Below, piece after piece: positions 23,762 to 30,724 of a stretch of 30,724 nt of DNA. Origin of the DNA: CAYVGO01 sp964450725. GTDB lineage: Bacteria; Bacteroidota; Bacteroidia; Bacteroidales; UBA932. The stretch is taken from contig CAYVGO010000024.1 of the NCBI GenBank assembly GCA_964450725.1, positions 1-30,724 of the forward strand, read 5' to 3'. The notes below the pieces were generated by a model. That model saw only the letters and a program-made list of their open reading frames with translations, searched no databases and was not told the DNA's origin. Both the position numbers and the translations under genes were made by a program. The stretch's first letter is position 1, and the number at the start of each line of letters is the position of its first letter.

Positions 23762-24217
23762 ATGAATTTGGAAGAAAAAATCAATCAAGCCATTAAGGCC
23801 GCCATGTTAGCGAAAGAAGCCGAAAAACTACAGGCTTTAAGGGCTGTAAAGGCCGCTATTTTGTTAGAAAAAACTTCAGAGAGTAAATCTGAAGTTACTG
23901 AAGAGATTGAAGTAAAGTTATTACAACGACTTATCAAGCAGCGTAGAGATTCAGCTGCAGTTTATGAACAAAACAAACGCTCGGAACTGGCACAGCAAGA
24001 AACTTTTGAAGCCGATGTCATTGCAGAATTTTTACCACAGCAATTAACTCAGATAGAGTTGCTTGATATCGTACAACAAATTGCCCGTGAACACAGTATT
24101 ACCACTTCGAAAGAAATGGGAAAACTCATAGGGCTTGTGAATAAATCGGTGTCCGGACGTGCAGATGGCAAAGTGATTGCCGATACTGTAAAAAAACACT
24201 TGGATTCCCTGTCTTAA
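23762..24217 (+). CDS. GatB/YqeY domain-containing protein
   Basis: This is a 151-residue protein starting MNLEEKINQAIKAAMLAKEA. The pattern (A-M-x-A-K-x-A-E-K-L-Q-A-L-R-A-V-K-A-A-I, R-L-I-K-Q-R-R-D-S-A, F-L-P-Q-Q-L, M-G-K-L-I-G-L-V, A-D-G-K-V-I-A-D-T-V-K) is that of YqeY, a helical domain shared with the C-terminus of GatB. In GatB it helps bind tRNA; the function of free-standing YqeY is not settled. The length matches the family (about 150). A longer frame reaches back to 23654, but its extra 36 residues are hydrophobic, unlike YqeY, and contain the promoter. Its stop overlaps the next start by one base (TAATG). Confidence 0.9.
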   Translation: MNLEEKINQAIKAAMLAKEAEKLQALRAVKAAILLEKTSESKSEVTEEIEVKLLQRLIKQRRDSAAVYEQNKRSELAQQETFEADVIAEFLPQQLTQIELLDIVQQIAREHSITTSKEMGKLIGLVNKSVSGRADGKVIADTVKKHLDSLS

Positions 24218-25362
24218 TGAACGTTCTTAGATTTTCGGCCATTCTCTTTTTGTTTTTCTGTAGTTGTAATAAATATACAACGATGGTATTCCATGCTGGA
24301 ATTCCCAATGATGATGATTATAAAATCTTTCAAAACAGAGTGATACACCGAAGTGAAACTCCCTTTTATTTTAAACCTTATACCGGGAATGTGAATTGGG
24401 GAGAAGAAATCAGCGTGGAAGAGTTTTTTGTCTCAGAACCAAGTACAACTTTAAATCATTTCTTTGATTTGGCTGATTGCTTAGGGTTATTAATCATTCG
24501 GAATGATACTATTTTGTATGAAAAATACGACAAGCGTTACAATGAACACTCCATCTTCAACTCATTTTCTATGGCAAAATCTATGGTTACGGCGTTAGTC
24601 GAAATCGCCATTGAAGAGGGATATATCGAAGGTATGGATGATTATTTGGTTGACTATTTACCGGAATTTAAGCAAAAGAAAGGATTTGATAAAATCAAAT
24701 TATCACACTTAATTGCTCACGAATCAGGCATTTATGTCTCTTTTGGTATTCCCGATGCTCCTTTTTATTGGGGTAATAACTTGCGTAAATTAGCCTCAAA
24801 AGCTGTCGTTGTTCGACCACCCGAAAAGAAGTTTGTTTACTCAAGTATCAACTTTGTATTCTTAGGAATGATTTTAGAACGTGCAACAAAGCAAAATCTG
24901 ACAGATTATTTTACTACCCGACTTTGGCAACCTTTAGGTATGGAATCTGACGCCTTGTGGAGCGTAGATGTCAGTTCATCAAAAAAAATGCAGAAAGCAT
25001 TAGAAAAGTCATTTTGCTGCATCAATGCCCGCATGGTAGATTTTGCAAAATATGGAAGATTATTCATGAACAATGGAAATTTTGAAGGGAAACAAATTAT
25101 TTCTAAAGAATTTGTAAAGAGTTCTATTGAAGCCAAAGAGCCAAAAAAAGGAAACGTACAGAAGCGTAGGTTCTTTCAAAACAACTGGGCTTTAGGACCC
25201 AAAGAGTATGGTTCATTCTACACTTGGGGACTTTGGGGGCAAACAATTTATGTATATCCTAAAAAGAACGTTATTATTGTCAGGTTCAGTAAAGTAAAAC
25301 TATTTAATTATAATCCCACTTACTTTTTCAAATCCGTCTTGCAAATTATTGACCAGTTATGA
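24217..25362 (+). CDS. Serine hydrolase lipoprotein, beta-lactamase/NylB-like
   Basis: This is a 381-residue protein. Short signal peptide with probable lipidation at Cys17 (F-F-C-S-C). The fold of class C beta-lactamases and 6-aminohexanoate-dimer hydrolases is shown by the S-x-x-K motif S118-M-A-K121, L-I-A-H-E-S-G near 165-171, Y208-S-S-I-N212 (the Tyr motif of the NylB-like branch), and a Gly/Trp segment near the end, W-G-L-W-G-Q, in place of the K-T-G box. Such proteins cut amide or ester bonds in peptidoglycan peptides, lactams or other small molecules; no specific substrate can be named. It overlaps yqeY by one base and the next gene by four (ATGA), so it is firmly part of the operon. 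Confidence 0.82.
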   Translation: MNVLRFSAILFLFFCSCNKYTTMVFHAGIPNDDDYKIFQNRVIHRSETPFYFKPYTGNVNWGEEISVEEFFVSEPSTTLNHFFDLADCLGLLIIRNDTILYEKYDKRYNEHSIFNSFSMAKSMVTALVEIAIEEGYIEGMDDYLVDYLPEFKQKKGFDKIKLSHLIAHESGIYVSFGIPDAPFYWGNNLRKLASKAVVVRPPEKKFVYSSINFVFLGMILERATKQNLTDYFTTRLWQPLGMESDALWSVDVSSSKKMQKALEKSFCCINARMVDFAKYGRLFMNNGNFEGKQIISKEFVKSSIEAKEPKKGNVQKRRFFQNNWALGPKEYGSFYTWGLWGQTIYVYPKKNVIIVRFSKVKLFNYNPTYFFKSVLQIIDQL

Positions 25363-26402
25363 GTAAACCCATATTTTCCAAAGCAGATATAGAACAATTT
25401 ACCACACTAATAGAACAATCTGAGTCCATTGTCATACTTTCACATATCAATGCCGACGGAGATGCTGTAGGCAGTACTACGGCATTGGCTAAATTGTTGC
25501 GCAATGCCAAGAAGCAAGTACAGATTATTTTTCCGAATCCATATCCGTCAACATTACAATTTTTAGATAGCCATTCTGATATTATTACTTATAAAGAACA
25601 TCAACAGCAATGTATAGATGTTTTACAACATTGCGATTTGTTACTATTGTTAGATGTCAGCGGAATGAGCCGATTAGAGTATTTGGGGGAAAAGGTAAAT
25701 GAAATATTACAACAGCGTAATACTCCTAAAATTCTTATTGACCATCACCTTTCTCCAGACAGTGATTTTACTCTTATTTTCTCTGATGTAACCGTATCTT
25801 CAACCTGTGAGTTGTTGTATTATCTTTTAGAACAAGCAGATTTTTTGCGTTATGTATGTAATTCTGTAGCCACCTCAATTTATACTGGTATTATTACCGA
25901 TACTCACTCATTTCGCTATAATGCCCATCGTTCTGAATTGTACTATTTGGTTGGAAGTTTGATGCAATATAATATTGACAAATCTGCAGTTGAAAGAGAA
26001 TTGAACGAAAGTTTTTCTATAGAGCGATTACAACTGTTAGGATTTGCATTGCATGAAAAACTTACTTTGACAGAAAATGGTCAGGTGGCTTACATCACGC
26101 TAAGTAAAAAAGAGTTGGAACACTATCAATTTCAACCCGGAGATACTGATGGTTTGGTCAACTTTGCACTATCTGTCAAGAGCGTAAAAGTTTCAGTATT
26201 GTTTACAGAGGCTACAGATCGTCAGTTTATTAGAGTTTCTTTACGTTCTAAAGATGATTTTTCGGTCAATGAATTCTCACGAAAATATTTTAATGGCGGA
26301 GGACATTTTAATGCTGCGGGAGGAAAGTTTTTTGATACAGATATGGATAAGTGTATCAGGTATTTTGAAGAAAGTATTCATGAAACATTTAATAATCTTT
26401 GA
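25359..26402 (+). CDS. nrnA: DHH/DHHA1 phosphoesterase, NrnA-like
   Basis: This is a 347-residue protein. The N-terminal DHH domain has S-H-I-N-A-D-G-D-A-V-G-S (about 28-39, metal ligands), D-V-S-G in the middle and I-D-H-H-L near 128. The C-terminal DHHA1 domain ends with G-G-G-H-F-N-A-A-G-G near 309-318, which binds the substrate phosphate. NrnA-type enzymes degrade short RNA oligonucleotides and in many species also hydrolyse pAp to AMP; two metal ions bind through the Asp and His residues. The protein is cytoplasmic. Which of the activities dominates cannot be read here. It overlaps its neighbours at both ends, or comes within a few bases of them. Confidence 0.9.
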   Translation: MSKPIFSKADIEQFTTLIEQSESIVILSHINADGDAVGSTTALAKLLRNAKKQVQIIFPNPYPSTLQFLDSHSDIITYKEHQQQCIDVLQHCDLLLLLDVSGMSRLEYLGEKVNEILQQRNTPKILIDHHLSPDSDFTLIFSDVTVSSTCELLYYLLEQADFLRYVCNSVATSIYTGIITDTHSFRYNAHRSELYYLVGSLMQYNIDKSAVERELNESFSIERLQLLGFALHEKLTLTENGQVAYITLSKKELEHYQFQPGDTDGLVNFALSVKSVKVSVLFTEATDRQFIRVSLRSKDDFSVNEFSRKYFNGGGHFNAAGGKFFDTDMDKCIRYFEESIHETFNNL

Positions 26403-26410
26403 TAAGCAGT

Positions 26411-28924
26411 ATGTTTAAGAATCATGAGATAGCCCCTTCGCTACAGGAAGCATTATCTTACAGTTTTGAGGAAGCGCAGCGCTTAGGCAATCATGTGTTG
26501 AGGGTAGAGCATCTTTTTTTGGGAATTTTACGACAATACGAAAATGAAGCCGTACAGATTCTCAAATATATGAAAGTAGATTTAGATTTTGTTAAGCATA
26601 AGATTGAAGAAAAAATCAGAACACAACCTCCCACTTACCTTCACGAATTTACTGAATTGCCCATAGAAAAAAACGTCAATAACGTCTTATTAAAATTACA
26701 ATACGTCGAAAGTTTATACTTTAAATCTTCTGTTATTACAACATTACATACACTTTTGGGTATTATTCGCGATACTTCCAACACCGTTTCAGTCATTTTG
26801 TCTGAATATGGTGTTACCTACCCCCGCGTGAAAAATTTACGTACACTGCTGTCTGACGAACAGTTGAAACAAACAACACCTGAAAATCAAACTTACACCG
26901 CACCAAAAATTACAAATCCATTATTTTCAATGAATAATTATACACCACCGCAAGAAGAAAACATTGACGACCAATTAACAGCCACAACAACTTCTACCAC
27001 TCCGGCATTAGACAGTTTTACTTATGATCTTACACGCAAAGCAGAAGAGGGATTATTGGATCCTGTAGTTGGTAGAGAAAAAGAAGTAGAACGATTACTA
27101 CAAATTATTTGCCGTCGTACAAAAAATAATCCTATTTTGATTGGAGAACCAGGTGTTGGGAAAACTGCAATTGTCGAAGGTTTAGCATTAAGGATAGCCG
27201 AAAAAAAAGTATCACCATTGCTTTTAGATAAAAGAATTTTATCTTTAGATTTAGGTAGTATTGTTGCCGGAACTCGTTATCGCGGACAATTCGAATCAAG
27301 AATGAAAGCCATCATAACCGAACTTACTGCTCATCAAAATATTATTTTATTTGTAGATGAAATACACACCATTATCGGAGCCGGCGGAGCATCCGGTTCT
27401 TTAGATGCCGCCAATATGCTAAAACCCGCATTGGCGCGTGGAGAGTTGCAATGTATTGGAGCGACAACATTGAATGAATATCGAGAACATATAGAACAAG
27501 ACGGAGCATTAGAAAGAAGATTTCAAAAAATTATAGTAGAGCAGACCAATGTAGAACAAACGTTAGAAATTTTGAAGAAATTACGTGAAAAATATGGACA
27601 ATATCATCATGTAACTTATTCTGACGAGGCATTAGAAGCCTGTGTAAAATTGGCGGAAAGATATATTACAGACAAATATTTTCCGGATAAAGCCGTAGAT
27701 ATTTTAGATGAAGTAGGAGCAAGAACTCATATTCTCCAAGAAAAATTACCTCAAAAAATTATTGTACTGAAAGAAAAAAGAGAACATTTTGAATTTCTGA
27801 AGCAGAACGCCGTAAGTTTACAAGATTTTGAAAAAGCATCAACATATAAAAAGCAAATCAAAGAAATTGACATTGAAATCGCACGGGAAAATGAAATTTT
27901 GAATGAGGAAAATCGTAAAAATAACATCATTACGGCTGAGCAAGTTGCCGAAGTTGTTTCTATTGCTACAGGTATTCCAGTCCAAAATATCTCTTATGAC
28001 GAAAGTCAAAAGTTGCAAAAAATGGAAGAGTTTCTAAATCAGCGAATTATTGGTCAGGAAGAGGCTGTAAACACGTTGGTAAAATCTATTTTCCGTAATC
28101 GTACAGGAATAAAAGACCCTTCAAAACCTATAGGTTCTTTCATTTTTTTAGGTTCTACGGGAATAGGAAAAACACTCTTAGCCAAAGAATTGGCAAAGTA
28201 TTTGTTTGATACATCTGATGCGTTATTGCGTTTTGACATGAGTGAATATATGGAAAAGTTTACAGTTACAAGACTTATCGGTGCTCCTCCGGGCTATGTC
28301 GGATATAAAGAAGGAGGTACGCTCACCGAAAAAATACGTAAAAAACCATATTCGGTGATTTTGTTTGACGAAATAGAAAAAGCACATCCAGATGTTTATC
28401 ATATTTTACTGCAAATTTTAGATGAAGGAGTAGTTACTGATGCTCAAGGTAGAAAAGTTGATTTTAAAAATACCGTTATAATCTTAACCTCAAATATCGG
28501 TTCTCAAAAAATATCGCAATCGGCCGTCAGTTTTGGTTATGCTGCGAATAAAAACAGTACGATTGACGAAGAAAAAAGTAGGAATATTGTAGAAAAAGAA
28601 TTAAAAAAACGATTCACACCCGAATTCCTCAATCGCATTGATGAAGTTATTCGCTTTAAAGGATTGAACAAAGAAAGTGCCATCAAAATTATTAATATTG
28701 AATTACAACTTCTAAAAAAACGATTGGCGGAACAAGGTTATACCTTAAAAATATCTCATAAAGCCATAGAACAATTGGTAGATATGGGTTACAGTGATGA
28801 GTACGGCGCACGTCCATTGAAGCGAACCATTCAACACTATGTAGAGGATTTTATCTCTACGGCAATTATCAATCGCCAAATCAAGAACAATACCATAACC
28901 ATACAAAAAATTAAAGAAATTTGA
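26411..28924 (+). CDS. clpC: ATP-dependent Clp protease ATP-binding subunit ClpC
   Basis: This is an 837-residue AAA+ unfoldase. Clp N-domain at 1-145 (A-L-S-Y-S-F-E-E-A-Q-R-L-G-N, V-E-H-L-F-L-G-I-L); a Thr/Pro-rich linker; D1 with Walker A G-E-P-G-V-G-K-T near 243 and Walker B F-V-D-E-I-H; a coiled UVR-type middle segment near 450-490 (D-F-E-K-A-S-T-Y-K-K-Q-I) that marks ClpC rather than ClpB; D2 with G-S-T-G-I-G-K-T near 580 and L-F-D-E-I-E-K-A-H near 652; Arg-finger region and C-terminal D2-small domain. It unfolds proteins for ClpP. The ClpP-binding loop region reads A-V-S-F-G-Y, where ClpC usually has V-G-F. A TTG start at 26399, overlapping the nrnA stop, is possible, but the ATG at 26411 gives the usual N-terminus. 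Confidence 0.93.
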   Translation: MFKNHEIAPSLQEALSYSFEEAQRLGNHVLRVEHLFLGILRQYENEAVQILKYMKVDLDFVKHKIEEKIRTQPPTYLHEFTELPIEKNVNNVLLKLQYVESLYFKSSVITTLHTLLGIIRDTSNTVSVILSEYGVTYPRVKNLRTLLSDEQLKQTTPENQTYTAPKITNPLFSMNNYTPPQEENIDDQLTATTTSTTPALDSFTYDLTRKAEEGLLDPVVGREKEVERLLQIICRRTKNNPILIGEPGVGKTAIVEGLALRIAEKKVSPLLLDKRILSLDLGSIVAGTRYRGQFESRMKAIITELTAHQNIILFVDEIHTIIGAGGASGSLDAANMLKPALARGELQCIGATTLNEYREHIEQDGALERRFQKIIVEQTNVEQTLEILKKLREKYGQYHHVTYSDEALEACVKLAERYITDKYFPDKAVDILDEVGARTHILQEKLPQKIIVLKEKREHFEFLKQNAVSLQDFEKASTYKKQIKEIDIEIARENEILNEENRKNNIITAEQVAEVVSIATGIPVQNISYDESQKLQKMEEFLNQRIIGQEEAVNTLVKSIFRNRTGIKDPSKPIGSFIFLGSTGIGKTLLAKELAKYLFDTSDALLRFDMSEYMEKFTVTRLIGAPPGYVGYKEGGTLTEKIRKKPYSVILFDEIEKAHPDVYHILLQILDEGVVTDAQGRKVDFKNTVIILTSNIGSQKISQSAVSFGYAANKNSTIDEEKSRNIVEKELKKRFTPEFLNRIDEVIRFKGLNKESAIKIINIELQLLKKRLAEQGYTLKISHKAIEQLVDMGYSDEYGARPLKRTIQHYVEDFISTAIINRQIKNNTITIQKIKEI

Positions 28925-28942
28925 TATAATTATTTACCCAAT

Positions 28943-30028
28943 ATGAGCAACAATAAACTTTTAGAACGCCTACACAGTATAAAATTAAAATTTGAAGAAA
29001 TTGGACAACAATTATCTGACCCTAAAATTATTGCCGATCAACGTAAGTTTGTTGAGTATAACCGTGATTACAGAGAATTGGAGCCAATAGTAGCAACTTA
29101 TGAAAAATATAAATTACTGACAGAAAATTTAGAACATACTCAATTATTATTGGCTACGGAAAAAGACCCGGAAATGGTAGAAATGGCAAAAGAAGAATTG
29201 TCGATTTTACAAACTCAATTACCGGAAATGGAAGAAGAAATTAAGATTTTACTAATTCCTGCAGATCCACAAGATAGTAAAAATGCTGTACTTGAAATCC
29301 GAGGTGGTACAGGAGGCGATGAAGCTTCAATTTTTGCCGGTGATTTGTATCGAATGTATAGCCGATTTATCGAAAAAAGAGGATGGAAAGTTGAGGTTAC
29401 CTCTTTTTCTGAAGGAACAGTCGGAGGATATAAAGAAATTGTAATGAAAGTTACAGGAGAGAAAGTGTACGGAATTTTGAAATATGAAAGTGGCGTACAT
29501 CGGGTGCAGCGCGTTCCGCAAACCGAAACTCAAGGACGTGTGCATACATCAGCAGCATCAGTCGTTGTTTTACCGGAAGCAGACGAATTTGATGTAGAAG
29601 TAAAAGAGTCAGATGTTCGGGTAGATACTTTTTGTGCATCTGGTCATGGCGGACAATCCGTTAATACTACCTATTCGGCAATTCGGTTAGTACATATTCC
29701 TACCGGAATTACCGTACAATGTCAAGATGAAAAATCTCAGTTGAAAAATAAAGCGAAAGCATTTACAGAATTGCGTACCAGAATTTACAACATCGAATAT
29801 CAAAAATATATTGATGAAATTGCATCTAAACGTAAAACCATGGTTTCTACCGGTGACCGTTCTGCAAAAATAAGAACTTACAACTATCCTCAAAGTCGCG
29901 TTACAGATCACCGAATCGGCTATACAATGTATAACTTGCCTGGCTTTATGGACGGAGACATTCAAGAAGTTATTGATTTGTTGCAAATCGCCGAAAATAC
30001 GGAGAGATTGAAAGAAACAGATTTATAA
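28943..30028 (+). CDS. prfA: Peptide chain release factor 1
   Basis: This is a 361-residue protein, the normal RF1 length. The stop-codon-recognising tripeptide of RF1 (P-x-T) is P192-Q-T194, in R-V-Q-R-V-P-Q-T-E-T-Q-G-R-V-H-T-S-A. The peptidyl-transferase motif G-H-G-G-Q lies at 234-238, followed by S-V-N-T-T-Y-S-A-I-R-L. This combination separates RF1 (UAA and UAG) from RF2, which has S-P-F. The Gln of GGQ is normally methylated by PrmC. The N-terminal coiled domain (1-110) and the C-terminal R-T-Y-N-Y-P-Q-S-R-V-T-D-H-R are complete. It lies 18 bp after clpC, with no terminator between, so it is probably the last gene of the yqeY operon. Confidence 0.96.
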   Translation: MSNNKLLERLHSIKLKFEEIGQQLSDPKIIADQRKFVEYNRDYRELEPIVATYEKYKLLTENLEHTQLLLATEKDPEMVEMAKEELSILQTQLPEMEEEIKILLIPADPQDSKNAVLEIRGGTGGDEASIFAGDLYRMYSRFIEKRGWKVEVTSFSEGTVGGYKEIVMKVTGEKVYGILKYESGVHRVQRVPQTETQGRVHTSAASVVVLPEADEFDVEVKESDVRVDTFCASGHGGQSVNTTYSAIRLVHIPTGITVQCQDEKSQLKNKAKAFTELRTRIYNIEYQKYIDEIASKRKTMVSTGDRSAKIRTYNYPQSRVTDHRIGYTMYNLPGFMDGDIQEVIDLLQIAENTERLKETDL

Positions 30029-30041
30029 AATATAATTTTAT
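30025..30041 (+). terminator. A/T-only hairpin after prfA
   Basis: ATAAAAT (30025-30031), 3 bases, ATTTTAT (30035-30041) overlap the prfA stop. An all-A/T stem is weak, so this is a doubtful terminator. Confidence 0.2.
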
Positions 30042-30074
30042 AAATGTAAAATCACCATTGTAATATTTTATTTT

Positions 30075-30082
30075 TACCTTTG
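30075..30082 (+). promoter_or_regulatory. Promoter -7 box for the pRiA4b-ORF3-like gene
   Basis: TACCTTTG at 30075-30082, followed by CACAC, is a full match, 32 bases before the ATG. The nearest TTG (30058-30060) is only 14 bases away, too close for a proper -33. Confidence 0.55.
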
Positions 30083-30114
30083 CACACCTTTATATTGTTA
30101 GATTTACAAAAGTT

Positions 30115-30609
30115 ATGATTTATAGATTCAAAATTCAATCCATTGCAAGTGATTCAAAGTTTACAATGGAAATAGATGTCGAAAGTAATCAAACGCTGTT
30201 TGACCTACATAAATGTATTCAGGAAGAATTAGAATACAATGAAGTATTTGATGCTATTTTTTATGTTTCTAATGCGCAATGGAAAAAAGAGACCGAAAGT
30301 TATGTTCTCTGCGGTGGAAAATCATCGAAACTGATGGATATGGTAACATTAGGACAATTATTGCAACGAAAATTACTCTACTTCATTTATGAATATGACG
30401 TTGTTTTACATCGTTATTTGACTGTAGAACTAATTGATATGGTTGAGGCTTTACCTCGTATTCATTACCCTTATTTAGTAAAAATGGACGGAACCATTCC
30501 ATCTCAAAGTTTAAAAAAAACTGATGATGCTTTTTTTTCATTTGATGCCGGCATGCCGGAAATTAGTGGTAATGGATTTTCAAGTGAAGGTGGAGATTTC
30601 GAGGAGTAA
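30115..30609 (+). CDS. Plasmid pRiA4b ORF-3-like family protein
   Basis: This is a 164-residue protein. The start M-I-Y-R-F-K-I-Q-S-I, then F-T-M-E-I-D-V-E-S-N-Q-T-L-F-D-L-H-K-C-I-Q-E-E-L and later D-A-I-F-Y-V-S fits the pRiA4b ORF-3 fold (beta-strand, hydrophobic, D-L-H helix). The family was named from a plasmid ORF, and its function is unknown; many Bacteroidota carry chromosomal copies. The last 20 residues are acidic and glycine-rich. It has its own promoter and is followed by an Rpn-type gene 54 bp on, so it may belong to a separate accessory stretch beyond prfA. The family assignment is by pattern only. Confidence 0.7.
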   Translation: MIYRFKIQSIASDSKFTMEIDVESNQTLFDLHKCIQEELEYNEVFDAIFYVSNAQWKKETESYVLCGGKSSKLMDMVTLGQLLQRKLLYFIYEYDVVLHRYLTVELIDMVEALPRIHYPYLVKMDGTIPSQSLKKTDDAFFSFDAGMPEISGNGFSSEGGDFEE

Positions 30610-30663
30610 AATTTATTCTGATAAGGTAATTTATAATACTTGATAGAAATAGTAGAAAATACA

Positions 30664-30724
30664 ATGAAATACCTTGACCCTAAAAATGACTTAATCTTTA
30701 AAAAAATCTTCGGTGAACATCCCG
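30664..30724 (+). CDS. Rpn-family nuclease/putative transposase, first 20 codons (cut by window edge)
   Basis: The ATG at 30664 opens a frame reading MKYLDPKNDLIFKKIFG followed by E-H-P at the window end. This is the standard N-terminus of the Rpn family (PD-(D/E)XK nuclease family transposase), whose members promote recombination or act as nucleases. These genes are multicopy in many Bacteroidota. Only the beginning is visible, so completeness cannot be judged. No terminal inverted repeat of an insertion sequence was seen upstream. Confidence 0.7.
   Translation, partial: MKYLDPKNDLIFKKIFGEHP

Noticed and set aside
26399..26410. TTG start for clpC overlapping the nrnA stop
   Set aside because: Possible, but the ATG four codons later gives the usual N-terminal length.
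30610..30663. Insertion-sequence end before the Rpn gene
   Set aside because: No inverted repeat or target duplication is visible; Rpn genes often stand without such ends.
1..30724. tRNA or rRNA genes
   Set aside because: No cloverleaf-like block or rRNA segment was noticed in any spacer, though this was judged by eye only.

Overview
The window comes from a Bacteroidota genome, most likely order Bacteroidales. The evidence is a SusC/SusD pair, a hybrid two-component sensor-regulator, a type IX secretion (T9SS) C-terminal tail, promoters of the TAnnTTTG type, an omega-like Rpb6 protein beside coaBC, and low G+C. It looks like a scaffold from a short-read assembly, because it contains a 100-N gap whose two edges are identical over 55 bases.

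Layout. Positions 1-623 hold the 5' part of coaBC and an omega/Rpb6 gene on the minus strand. Positions 857-4787 hold a housekeeping block on the plus strand: rplM, rpsI, rpsB, tsf and purM. Positions 4814-19162 are one long minus-strand polysaccharide utilization locus (PUL). Read 5' to 3' it encodes a cytoplasmic GH130 enzyme, an MFS sugar transporter, a lipoprotein with a presumed alpha-toroid domain, SusC, SusD, a LamG lipoprotein and a large T9SS-secreted enzyme-like protein that is a paralogue of the first lipoprotein. A divergent hybrid two-component regulator (19534-23598) is the probable sensor. Positions 23762-30028 hold a plus-strand operon: yqeY-like gene, serine hydrolase lipoprotein, NrnA-type DHH phosphoesterase, ClpC and prfA. 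The right end has a small pRiA4b-ORF3-like gene and the first codons of an Rpn-family nuclease/transposase.

How the PUL may work (inference). The T9SS protein and the LamG lipoprotein would bind and cut a glycan at the cell surface. SusCD would import the oligosaccharides, the second toroid lipoprotein would process them, the MFS carrier would move them into the cytoplasm, and GH130 would break the beta-mannosidic linkage. No other recognisable glycoside hydrolase is present, so the two toroid paralogues are the best candidates for the unassigned polysaccharide-cutting activity. This is the most promising undescribed part of the window.

The non-coding DNA of the PUL is unusual. Between the LamG gene and the T9SS gene lies about 1 kb with an 82-bp inverted-repeat element, a 23-bp-period tandem array built on a perfect 14-bp palindrome, the assembly gap and further inverted repeats. 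A second 82-bp element abuts the susD stop codon, and a degenerate relative lies in the susC leader. The GH130/regulator intergenic region carries two A/T-rich dyads that are candidate operators.
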